A stretch of 7,677 bases of DNA from Thiotrichaceae bacterium (GTDB lineage: Bacteria > Pseudomonadota > Gammaproteobacteria > Thiotrichales > Thiotrichaceae), in contig JALVDQ010000404.1 in NCBI GenBank assembly GCA_027008885.1, forward strand, positions 1 to 7,677, given 5' to 3'. Numbering within the stretch: position 1 is the stretch's first letter; the number at the start of each line of letters is the position of its first letter. The notes under the pieces were generated by a model. The model was not told the origin of the DNA. It saw nothing but the letters and a program-made list of their open reading frames with translations, and made no database searches. A program made the position numbers and the translations under genes. Of the stretch, positions 1-6,102 are shown piece after piece.

Positions 1-492
1 ATAGCTTATTCAACATTCTCGTCTGCACCACCTACATATTTTGTAACTTTTCTACTTTCTGATAAAGATACATATCATGTAAGTAGGATACATACTCATG
101 CAATATCCCAAAAACTATTTTATGATTATAATGATGACGGAAAGTGTGAATTTCTGCAGTTAGAAATGTTTAATCCATATTTAATTTCAAAAAAGATACC
201 TGATTATATCGTATATAATATCATGCAATTTACAAAGTCTTCTTTTAAATATAATAATAAACTAAGTCGATATTTTCCAAGATGGATAGCATTTGAAACA
301 ACTCAACCAGGATCCAATCCGGTTACAAATAATAAAGCGACTAAATTACCAAAAAAAATTACTAATCTTTTTTGGGAGCAATACTTGCTGACGTTGAATA
401 ACTATATCTTTAGTGGTGAGATACTTGATCGTGAACCAGTCAAGGAGCAGATCAAACAAATAAAGCAAAAAAATAACGGAATCATCCATTAG
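1..492 (+). CDS. 3' part of an unrecognised AT-rich gene
   Basis: The reading frame is open from the first base of the window to a TAG stop, giving at least 163 residues. The real start lies upstream, so an ATG at 166 is probably internal. I do not recognise the family. Around residues 42-50 there is a D-Y-N-D-D-G-K-C-E stretch, which fits the D-x-N-x-D-G-x-x-E spacing of EF-hand or VCBS-like calcium loops, although one loop alone is weak evidence. The rest is rich in Asn, Lys, Ile and Tyr and ends in a Lys/Gln-rich tail. No membrane segment or signal peptide is visible in this part. Codons are strongly A/T-ending, unlike recN further right, so the gene may be acquired or fast-evolving. It converges on the small secreted-protein gene at 612-899, with 119 bp between the stops and no clear terminator hairpin. 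Confidence 0.6.
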   Translation: MAYSTFSSAPPTYFVTFLLSDKDTYHVSRIHTHAISQKLFYDYNDDGKCEFLQLEMFNPYLISKKIPDYIVYNIMQFTKSSFKYNNKLSRYFPRWIAFETTQPGSNPVTNNKATKLPKKITNLFWEQYLLTLNNYIFSGEILDREPVKEQIKQIKQKNNGIIH

Positions 493-611
493 CCAGCCGT
501 TGTCAACAGGTAAAACCAATCCGTAGCACAAACAGCATAAATAAAATTGAACCAGAGAGCTATTCAACCTCGCATTGTTTGCCTGTTTTTGCTTTTCGTG
601 ATTTCAACAGG

Positions 612-899
612 TTAATAATACGTCGATTGCCTTTTTTCTTTTTTAAGTCGATTATTTCTAATTTTAGTTTCATTGCTTGCTATGGCTTCTCTAACGCTTA
701 AGCACCACTTATATTGACCCTGGTACAAAGGACTCCAGCGTAATCCTTTAAAACCACAGTTGTTTTCCAGATTATTAATATGTTGAATGACTGCGGTATT
801 TGCGTAACTGGCACAAAATTGTTTGCTTGCAGTATAAGCATTGGCAGAAATAATAGAGTTAAGTAACAGAAAAGCTGATGCCTGTATGAATTTATACAT
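612..899 (-). CDS. Small secreted three-cysteine protein, function unknown
   Basis: The gene encodes 95 residues starting at ATG, with a strong Shine-Dalgarno AAGGAGGG about 7 bases upstream. Residues 1-21 form a classic signal peptide: Lys, a hydrophobic core, then ANA before the likely cleavage site. The mature part has Cys at 29, 48 and 66 in the pattern C-x2-YA-x2-AV-x-Q, then N-x-CGFKGLRWS, then Y-x-GQYKWC. I recognise this arrangement from short hypothetical exported proteins of proteobacteria, in which an aromatic residue precedes the last Cys, but I know of no assigned function. With three Cys, one would be unpaired or used for dimerisation. The C-terminal 20 residues are basic and Asn/Arg/Lys-rich. 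The protein probably acts in the periplasm or outside the cell. The gene is divergent from the small membrane-protein gene at 1096, with a 196-bp gap. Confidence 0.78.
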   Translation of the reverse strand: MYKFIQASAFLLLNSIISANAYTASKQFCASYANTAVIQHINNLENNCGFKGLRWSPLYQGQYKWCLSVREAIASNETKIRNNRLKKEKRQSTYY

Positions 900-914
900 A
901 ATTATCCCTCCTTG
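892..914 (-). promoter_or_regulatory. Strong ribosome binding site
   Basis: Read on the minus strand, AAGGAGGG is followed by ATAATT and then ATG. This near-perfect anti-16S match fixes the start of the small secreted protein at 899. Confidence 0.75.
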
Positions 915-1095
915 GATCGTTAGAAGTTTTTATTATTTTCCCGGAAACCCGTCTGAAGTTTGACCAAATATTGCCTGAAAGGTTTAAATAATAATTTTCT
1001 TCTGTAGCCGAACTAATATAAATTCTCTAATGAAATATTCTTGACCGTGATGAGAATAAACAAGAAATAATTGAAATAAACAGAGATTATCAAAT

Positions 1096-1380
1096 ATGAA
1101 ATTATCAAAAGAATATGTTGTTTACATGCTTATTATTTTGCTTGTTTATTTTGCAGTCAATATATTTTCTATCAAGGTTCAGCACATACCAGGTATGTTT
1201 ACTTTTATTTTCTGGGGAGGAGTGGCTCCCTTACTGGCAATCAGTATGACATGGATTCTTCTGAAGAGATTATTGAATAAAACTTTATGGATTACGGTAT
1301 CAAGTATTTTAAGTTTATTTTTCATAATTGGTGGTTTTGTTTCACTTTATTATATTGATAATTTGTGGGCATCTATATAA
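1096..1380 (+). CDS. Small three-helix inner-membrane protein, function unknown
   Basis: The gene encodes 94 residues, almost all hydrophobic. Predicted membrane helices lie at about residues 8-26, 35-57 and 64-86, with a basic cluster (KRLLNK) between helices 2 and 3. By the positive-inside rule that loop should face the cytoplasm. There are no cysteines and no catalytic motif that I can see. It could be a small integral membrane accessory protein of the kind annotated only as hypothetical. The start is ATG at 1096 with a weak upstream AGAGA. Its TAA stop is the first three bases of a 34-bp repeat that recurs at 6926-6959, so the insertion-sequence remnant downstream abuts or has trimmed the 3' end. 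Codon use is AT-rich like the two genes to its left. It looks monocistronic. Confidence 0.65.
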   Translation: MKLSKEYVVYMLIILLVYFAVNIFSIKVQHIPGMFTFIFWGGVAPLLAISMTWILLKRLLNKTLWITVSSILSLFFIIGGFVSLYYIDNLWASI

Positions 1381-1411
1381 GTACCCGCACAAAATTAATC
1401 TAACAATTTAG
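1378..1411 (+). repeat. 34-bp dispersed repeat, copy 1 (probable insertion-sequence end)
   Basis: The sequence starts TAAGTACCCGC, continues through AAAATTAATC and ends TTTAG. It matches 6926-6959 at 29 of 34 positions in the same orientation. Copy 1 is followed by about 90 bp not found at copy 2, whereas copy 2 runs straight into a MITE-like element. The conserved TAAGTxCCCGC edge could be a terminal inverted repeat of an insertion sequence. Confidence 0.55.
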
Positions 1412-1471
1412 CCTCTGTTTTCTGATCTTCTTCGTTATTGCTTTGGTCACATGCGTAACATTGTTTTTAGC
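1400..1471 (-). pseudogene. Possible transposase C-terminal remnant
   Basis: On the minus strand a short open frame of 23 residues follows a TAG stop and ends TAG inside the 34-bp repeat. It is basic: residues such as THVTKAITKKIRKQRLNC resemble the Lys/Arg-rich tail of many transposases. Its stop lies about 22 bp from the presumed element edge, as is usual for transposase genes. This fits a truncated insertion sequence of which only the 3' end survives. The match is by look only and the family is not identified, so a chance frame is possible. Confidence 0.28.
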
Positions 1472-1500
1472 CTATTTCAGAGTGGATGCCTTTTAATAGA

Positions 1501-1625
1501 CTAGGAGCTTGTCTGAGAACCAAGTTTTTCAAAATTTCAATCAATATATAGTGGTTTTCTATTTGAAAAAGCACTATATGCAGTAGTTGTATTTTTATAG
1601 AGCTAGTTCTCAGACAGGCTCCCAG
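1501..1625. mobile_element. MITE-like palindromic element, copy 1
   Basis: The ends are imperfect inverted repeats: 1501-1524 (CTAGGAGCTTGTCTGAGAAC and four more bases) pairs with 1602-1625 at 19 of 24 positions. The centre holds a second perfect 8-bp stem, ATATAGTG (1546-1553) with CACTATAT (1572-1579). Inside that lies TTTTC (1555-1559) with GAAAA (1565-1569) around a TATTT loop, so the whole 125 bp could fold into one long hairpin. The same termini occur at 6956-7122 around a different interior. There is no coding capacity. It is probably a non-autonomous element moved by a transposase elsewhere; the flanking CTAG/CCAG could be part of a short target duplication. Confidence 0.7.
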
Positions 1626-1759
1626 GCATTAATTCGTCTTGAAAAAACTTTATGTTCTCTTTTTGTTCATTTTTAAAAAGATTTCTGCAATAATCCGGAA
1701 ATTAATCCCGTGAACGCCATCTTACTTAACAAACTACATTAACATAGTCACTTGAATTT

Positions 1760-3421
1760 ATGCTTAGTCACATCCACTTAAAAAATTTCGCAATTATAGA
1801 AAATCTTGATCTTGAACTCAGACCGGGAATGACGGCATTAACGGGTGAAACCGGTGCGGGAAAATCCATTTTGATTGATGCAATTGGACTGGTTCTGGGG
1901 GATCGCGCAGATAGTGGAGTCGTGCGTCATGGCGCGGACAGGGCGGAAATTACTCTAAGCATTGATATAGCAAAACTGGCTTCAGCACAGCAATGGCTCA
2001 GGCAGCAATCACTGGATGAAGATGAGCAATGCATACTACGCCGGGTGATTATGGCTAATGGCAAATCCCGCGCCTGGATTAACGGCTCTCCGAGTAATCT
2101 GGGTATGCTTCGCCAGCTTGGTGAGCAACTGGTTGATATTCACGGGCAACATGAACACCAGTCTCTTATGAAAAAAGAGATGCAAGCCCAATTGCTGGAT
2201 GACTTTGCCAGTCATCAAGCCCTGATAAGCCAGGTCAAGGCAGCCTACACTGAATGGAAAAGCTTGAATGACAGGCTCACCATGCTCAAAACCCGCAATA
2301 GCGATCATCAGGCGAAGGTGGATTTATTGCGTTTCCAGACCAGAGAACTGGATGAACTGCAACTCAGCGAAAATGAAGCCACTGAACTGGATGAGGAATA
2401 TTCACGTCTTTCAAACGCAGGGCAATTAATCGAGGCGGCAGCATCTACTGTAATAAAACTTTATGATGCGGAAGAGCAATCCGTTTATTCTGAAATCAGC
2501 GAAGTTCTGCAAAAACTGGAGGAAGCCAGTCAGCTTGACCATACACTGCTTGAGCCGCTCGAACTGCTGCAAAATACACAGATCCAGATACAGGAAGCCA
2601 GTGATTTTTTACGTCGTTACCAGGAATCCGTAGAACTTGATCCTGAACGCCTCAACTGGCTGAATAGTCGTCTTTCTGTATTGCATGATCTTGCAAGAAA
2701 GCATCAGACCACAGCCGACCAGCTTTTTGCCAAATGGCAATCCCTGCATCAGGAATTAAGCGAACTGGAAAGTGACGAATATGATCTGGACGCACTCCAG
2801 AAAAAGCTGGAAAAAAGCCAGTCAGCTTATTTTCAGATTGCTCAAAAGCTGACTCAATCCCGTCAGAAAGCGGCAAAAAAATTATCCCGTGCCGTTTCTG
2901 CCGCAATGCAGGAATTAGGCATGGAAGGCGGAAAGTTTGTGGTTGAAGTCATCAATAACGAAACCCTTGCTGCGAATGGACAGGATTTTATTGAATTTCA
3001 GGTGAGTGCCAACCCTGGGCAGCCACCCAAACCTTTGGTCAAAGTGGCTTCTGGTGGCGAGCTGTCGCGTATATCGCTTGCGATTCAGATGATTGCCGCA
3101 CAGCGTTTAACTCTGCCGGCACTGATTTTTGATGAGGTAGATAGCGGCATCGGCGGTGCTATCGCCGAGGTTGTCGGCAAGCAGCTTCGTAAACTCGGAG
3201 AGACTCGTCAGGTCTTGTGTGTCACGCATTTGCCACAGGTTGCCTCGCAAGCGCATAATCATTACAAGGTTACAAAAATCAAGAAGCAAAAGACTACTTC
3301 AACGGGAATGCTGGTACTCGATAAAGAGCAGAGAATTGAAGAAATCGCCCGCATGATGGGCGGTGTCGAGATTACCGAATCAACCCTCAATCTGGCAAAA
3401 GAGATGTTAACCAGGAAATAA
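1760..3421 (+). CDS. recN: DNA repair protein RecN
   Basis: RecN is an SMC-like ATPase that binds DNA ends and supports recombinational repair of double-strand breaks with RecA. The 553 residues match the usual gammaproteobacterial length. The N-terminal half of the ABC head carries Walker A GETGAGKS at residues 29-36. The middle (about 150-375) is Glu/Gln/Lys-rich with heptad-like Leu spacing, as expected for the family's coiled coil. The C-terminal half has the ABC signature SGGELS at 431-436, Walker B LIFDEVDSGIGG at 455-466 with catalytic Glu459, and the switch His490 in VTHLPQVA. The start MLSHIHLKNFAI aligns with the conserved RecN N-terminus, although the ribosome site is weak. In E. 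coli recN is SOS-induced; no LexA-type box is visible upstream here. The 3' end overlaps the convergent TSP3 gene by 35 bp. Confidence 0.97.
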   Translation: MLSHIHLKNFAIIENLDLELRPGMTALTGETGAGKSILIDAIGLVLGDRADSGVVRHGADRAEITLSIDIAKLASAQQWLRQQSLDEDEQCILRRVIMANGKSRAWINGSPSNLGMLRQLGEQLVDIHGQHEHQSLMKKEMQAQLLDDFASHQALISQVKAAYTEWKSLNDRLTMLKTRNSDHQAKVDLLRFQTRELDELQLSENEATELDEEYSRLSNAGQLIEAAASTVIKLYDAEEQSVYSEISEVLQKLEEASQLDHTLLEPLELLQNTQIQIQEASDFLRRYQESVELDPERLNWLNSRLSVLHDLARKHQTTADQLFAKWQSLHQELSELESDEYDLDALQKKLEKSQSAYFQIAQKLTQSRQKAAKKLSRAVSAAMQELGMEGGKFVVEVINNETLAANGQDFIEFQVSANPGQPPKPLVKVASGGELSRISLAIQMIAAQRLTLPALIFDEVDSGIGGAIAEVVGKQLRKLGETRQVLCVTHLPQVASQAHNHYKVTKIKKQKTTSTGMLVLDKEQRIEEIARMMGGVEITESTLNLAKEMLTRK

Positions 3422-5063
3422 AGCTCTTTTTTTCCGCATGAGCCTGTTTGTCTTTCTGGCTTTGATCTAAACCCTGATTTGAGTCGCTATCGTTGTCAAT
3501 GCCCTTGTCTATTGCTTCATCAATGGTTTTTTCTGCCACACTGGTATTTTCGTCATTTTCATTATCATTGTCATTGTCAGAAGCTTCTGTCAGTGAATCC
3601 AGATTACCATCAAACAGCACAACCACTTCCGGTTTTTCAGGCTCGGAAGGTTTTTTTGCAATGACTGCCGGATTGTCCTTTACGCCATCGTGCTTGTCCA
3701 GATAGTCAGGAATGCCGTCCTTGTCGGTATCTTTTTTATAGCCCTCATCAATTGTGAGCCTGCTATCACCATCATCATTGGCATCCAGATAATTTGGCAC
3801 ACCATCATTATCGGTATCGTCGTTAATAGGGCTGCTGTCTTTATTAACATCCTCATTTTTGGTTAGTATGCCGTCGTTATCATCGTCTGGATCGAGTGCG
3901 TCAATAATTTTATCGTGATCAGAATCCTGTGGGGCATTAATGTCCATGCCGATTTCAATCGCATCTGATACCTTGTCACCGTCGCTATCACGTTTTAAAG
4001 GATTTGTGCCGAGGATTCGTTCCTGTGTGTCCAGCAGACCATCGTTATCCGTATCGGTATAACGGTTAATGACCATTTTATCGCTTGTGTCTTTTTTGGT
4101 GGGATTAAACACTTTTTGGGCTACAAAAGTGTTTGCTTCTTTTTTTAGCTGTTTTTTCTGTGCGGGTTTGTCTGCAAGCTTTTCTTTCTTTACTTTCTCC
4201 GCTTCTGGAGCTTTCTCTACAAGCTTTGCCAGCTTGTCTGTTTTGGCAATATGCAGCTTTCTGGTTTTATGCTTTTCCGGCTTTATTTCTCTGCCAGGAT
4301 TTTTTGTGGCTATGCCTTGTTTGCTTTTGTCAGTAGAATTTTTATCGCCAGAAGATTTTTTGTCTGTCTTTTTTTTGCTTTCAGCCTGCTTCTCTGCCTT
4401 CTTTTCAGTGCCGCCCTGTTTCGCCACAGAAACCGAAAATTTGGCATCCAGATAATCAGGAATACCATCGTTATTATGATCCGGCAGCTTAACGATATCA
4501 TTGATACCATCGCCATTTTTATCAATGGCATTGGGCTGTTCGGCATCAAAGGCATCATCAATCAGGTCATGGTTAGCATCCCGGTTAAACATGCCCGCCT
4601 CGACACCATCCGGCACATTATCATTATCAGAATCGGTATCCAGATAGCTCTTTAGACCATCCTTGTCGGTATCATCCCTGCTTTCAAGAATGGTGGGCAG
4701 ACCATCATTGTCGTCGTCATAGTCAAGTGCATTGATGTATCTGTCAGCGTCGCTATTTAAAGGATGAGCATGATCCGCGCCAACCTCGATTCCATCGTCC
4801 AGACCATCGCCATCGGTATCAGAAAGATAGGGCTCTGTGCCAATGCTTTCTTCATATTGATCAGACAGACCGTCCCCGTCGCTATCTTCTATCTTGTTTT
4901 CAGAAGCATGAGAGATAACTGAAATACACAGCAAGATGCTTGCCAGAATGAATTTTATGCCGGAAAAACGACAATATGTTGTTATATTCAAAATAATCCC
5001 AATATCCGTGTGGTGTTGTGTGGTTACTTCGTGGTATTGCTTCCGTGGTATTTTCCCGCTCAT
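3387..5063 (-). CDS. Exported TSP3-like calcium-binding repeat protein
   Basis: Numbering here counts the in-frame TTG at 5072 as residue 1 (561 in all). The listed start is the ATG at 5063 (residue 4); a TTG at 4991 (residue 28) with GGGA upstream would give a more normal signal peptide. A hydrophobic segment at 41-53 followed by SHA-S marks export. Residues 62-210 and 336-462 are two related halves, each full of D-x-D-x-D-G loops of the thrombospondin type 3 class and each opening with a pair such as DSDGDGLSD then DTDGDGLDD-IEVG. Between them, about 218-333, lies a Lys/Ala/Glu-rich linker of low complexity. The tail is very acidic (about 487-546) and ends in a short hydrophobic SWLTSLL. 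In other proteins such repeats bind calcium and often precede an OmpA-like domain, which is absent here. It is probably periplasmic or surface/extracellular; partners are unknown. Confidence 0.85.
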   Translation of the reverse strand: MSGKIPRKQYHEVTTQHHTDIGIILNITTYCRFSGIKFILASILLCISVISHASENKIEDSDGDGLSDQYEESIGTEPYLSDTDGDGLDDGIEVGADHAHPLNSDADRYINALDYDDDNDGLPTILESRDDTDKDGLKSYLDTDSDNDNVPDGVEAGMFNRDANHDLIDDAFDAEQPNAIDKNGDGINDIVKLPDHNNDGIPDYLDAKFSVSVAKQGGTEKKAEKQAESKKKTDKKSSGDKNSTDKSKQGIATKNPGREIKPEKHKTRKLHIAKTDKLAKLVEKAPEAEKVKKEKLADKPAQKKQLKKEANTFVAQKVFNPTKKDTSDKMVINRYTDTDNDGLLDTQERILGTNPLKRDSDGDKVSDAIEIGMDINAPQDSDHDKIIDALDPDDDNDGILTKNEDVNKDSSPINDDTDNDGVPNYLDANDDGDSRLTIDEGYKKDTDKDGIPDYLDKHDGVKDNPAVIAKKPSEPEKPEVVVLFDGNLDSLTEASDNDNDNENDENTSVAEKTIDEAIDKGIDNDSDSNQGLDQSQKDKQAHAEKKSFISWLTSLLPD

Positions 5064-5086
5064 ACCCACCAAGCCACTTTATTTTT

Positions 5087-5116
5087 ATTATATCCGCACA
5101 ATTATCGCATATTGCC
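5087..5116 (-). promoter_or_regulatory. Candidate promoter of the TSP3 gene
   Basis: On the minus strand a perfect TATAAT occurs at 5087-5092, about 23 bases before the ATG at 5063. The best -35 at 18 bp spacing, GGCAAT (5111-5116), is poor. A transcript from here would have a leader of about 17 bases to the ATG, or about 90 bases to the alternative TTG at 4991. Confidence 0.35.
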
Positions 5117-5176
5117 AGAGTGCTTTCAAATATAAATTTGGCAAAAAACATCGCAGCTTCCGCTTTATTAATAAGT

Positions 5177-5212
5177 ACCTATCCCCCCTGTTTTTTATAT
5201 ATTTTTGCGTAG
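5177..5212 (+). repeat. C6/TATATA extragenic element, copy A
   Basis: The sequence reads ACCTATCCCCCCTG, a T-run, ATATATTTTTGCGTAG. It matches copies B (5338-5371) and D (7612-7646) almost base for base; copy C (6883-6915) is inverted and more diverged. Downstream of GTAG the sequence is not clearly palindromic in this copy. Confidence 0.8.
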
Positions 5213-5270
5213 CCATAAAACCACAGGGTGCACAGAGTTTTGGTGCAGCCATGCGCAAGTAACCGAATCT

Positions 5271-5300
5271 GGTTGGTTGCGTAAACACCACCAACCCTAC
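5271..5300 (-). repeat. REP-like hairpin with GTAG head
   Basis: On the minus strand, GTAG is followed by a hairpin whose arms GGTTGGTGG and CAACCAACC pair at 8 of 9 positions around a short loop. A GTAG tetranucleotide next to an imperfect palindrome is the hallmark of REP elements tied to REP-associated tyrosine transposases. No such transposase gene is in this window. Confidence 0.5.
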
Positions 5301-5302
5301 AA

Positions 5303-5333
5303 CTGTCTTCTGTCTTCTGTCTTCAGTCCTCTG
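5303..5333 (+). repeat. Heptamer tandem repeat
   Basis: Three perfect CTGTCTT units (5303-5323) are followed by a degenerate unit CAGTCCT and a partial CTG. It is non-coding and sits between the GTAG hairpin and the C6/TATATA copy B. Such runs change length by slippage. Confidence 0.75.
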
Positions 5334-5337
5334 ACAC

Positions 5338-5371
5338 ACCCATCCCCCCTGTTTTTATATATTTTGCGTAG
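5338..5371 (+). repeat. C6/TATATA extragenic element, copy B
   Basis: ACCCATCCCCCCTG, a T-run, then ATATATTTTGCGTAG. The similarity to copy D continues past GTAG: TCTGTTGAGGAGCGAAACAC here against TCTGTATTGAAGAACGAAAC with one extra base and a few changes in D. The full repeat unit is therefore this module plus a GTAG-headed hairpin, with the hairpin decayed in this copy. Confidence 0.8.
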
Positions 5372-5395
5372 TCTGTTGAGGAGCGAAACACGGGA

Positions 5396-5412
5396 GCGGT
5401 AGCTAATACCGC
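5396..5412 (-). terminator. Hairpin after the TrmB-like gene
   Basis: GCGGTA and TACCGC form a perfect 6-bp stem around a 5-base loop, beginning 6 bases after the stop codon at 5418. Read on the minus strand it is followed by TCCCGTGTTTCG, with no real U-run, so an intrinsic terminator is possible but weak; it may only protect the 3' end of the mRNA. Confidence 0.35.
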
Positions 5413-5417
5413 AGTAT

Positions 5418-6086
5418 TTATTTGGAAAATACTCTCCAAAGTGGCTGTCCTGCATCATGGTACTTTTTCTCAAATAGAGTTAATGGTTTTTGCGGGATGA
5501 AAATTTCAACGCCCTGACAACGTAGTGTTCTTTTATTTGCCAGATTAATTGCAGCACAAAATTCATCTGCATAGACTTTCCAGTTAGTGCGTAATTCAAT
5601 CTCTCCTCCCAGAGCCAGCATGTCAGAAAAGGCGGGATGCCCATGCCAGCGACGTTTCAGATGTTTTGATTTTGGATAGGGGTTGGGGTAGAGAATTTTA
5701 TGCGCGGATAGCTTCCAGCCTTGGCGGGATGCCAGATGCCAAAAGTCGGCGCATTCTGCCCGGATTAAATGTGCATTTTGTGGCAGCTGACGATTGTATT
5801 CTTTTTCCAGTCGTGAGGCGGAACGGTCAATGCCTAAAATCAGTCCATGCGGATTTTGTTCTGCAAGGATGCGGGTACTCATTGCTGTGCCGCAACCAGA
5901 ATCAAATATGAGTGGACGTCCTGCGGCAAGGGCTTCATCAACCAGCGGCTTAATTTTGTCAAAAGCCTGTTGCGTATGCTCAGCCACAGGCTTTTGATGT
6001 GTGCTGTTTAAATGTTTTTTTACGACACATTCAAGGTTTTTGTGAATCCCCTGCTGTGCCTTGCTGATCCTGCGTGTGCGTGTCAT
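5418..6086 (-). CDS. TrmB-like SAM-dependent methyltransferase
   Basis: The 222 residues have a class I methyltransferase fold of the TrmB (tRNA guanine-46 N7) superfamily. The SAM loop is FDSGCGTAMS at 61-70, with Asp87 in GIDRS as the expected acidic ribose contact, and ADFW at 113-116. The TrmB-type signature appears as YPNPYPKSKHLKRRWHGHP at 133-151, followed by LRTNW at 165-169 and TLFEKKYH at 203-210, which correspond to the TDW and T-x-FE-x-R-x-H elements of true TrmB. The canonical Asp of PDPW is Asn here, and Trp is Tyr. I believe this is a separate gammaproteobacterial TrmB-like family rather than the housekeeping enzyme, so the substrate may differ; tRNA or another RNA is an inference. 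It starts 16 bp after the cbbY-like stop and is probably co-transcribed. The start is ATG at 6086 with a weak ribosome site. Confidence 0.85.
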   Translation of the reverse strand: MTRTRRISKAQQGIHKNLECVVKKHLNSTHQKPVAEHTQQAFDKIKPLVDEALAAGRPLIFDSGCGTAMSTRILAEQNPHGLILGIDRSASRLEKEYNRQLPQNAHLIRAECADFWHLASRQGWKLSAHKILYPNPYPKSKHLKRRWHGHPAFSDMLALGGEIELRTNWKVYADEFCAAINLANKRTLRCQGVEIFIPQKPLTLFEKKYHDAGQPLWRVFSK

Positions 6087-6102
6087 GGCTATGCTTCAGG
6101 TT

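Larger units (their letters stand above)
1381..1759. other. Repeat-filled gap before recN
   Basis: This 379-bp gap has no intact gene. From left to right it holds a probable insertion-sequence end with the tail of a transposase-like frame (1378 to about 1500), a palindromic MITE-like element (1501-1625), and about 130 bp of AT-rich leader before recN. In that leader I see no LexA box of the CTGT-N8-ACAG type and no convincing -35/-10 pair. Confidence 0.6.
5064..5417. other. Repeat-rich gap between the TSP3 gene and the TrmB-like gene
   Basis: About 350 bp without a convincing gene. It holds the TSP3 promoter region, two C6/TATATA elements (5177-5212 and 5338-5371), a GTAG-headed hairpin on the minus strand (5271-5300), a heptamer tandem repeat (5303-5333) and a hairpin after the TrmB-like stop. 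Open frames here run through the repeats and have no family features. Confidence 0.6.

Noticed and set aside
493..611. TCAACAGGT direct repeat as an attachment site
   Set aside because: The two copies (about 499 and 604) share only about nine bases, with no tRNA or integrase nearby.
1626..1759. LexA (SOS) box upstream of recN
   Set aside because: I looked for CTGT-N8-ACAG and close variants and saw none; CAGACAGG inside the MITE is part of its inverted repeat.
3422..3480. Bidirectional terminator between recN and the TSP3 gene
   Set aside because: The genes overlap, and the T-run after recN has no GC-rich stem before it; the sequence is coding for the TSP3 gene.
4069..4655. Long open frames on the plus strand within the TSP3 gene
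   Set aside because: They are the antisense of the lysine-rich linker and Asp-rich repeats, giving Phe/Leu/Ser-rich nonsense products.
5088..5339. 83-residue open frame on the minus strand upstream of the TSP3 gene
   Set aside because: It crosses the heptamer run, the GTAG hairpin and a C6/TATATA copy, so it is an artefact of repeat sequence.
5177..5371. CRISPR array, because of two similar units about 160 bp apart
   Set aside because: There are only two units with unequal, unrelated spacing, the repeats are not of CRISPR type, and further copies lie singly elsewhere.
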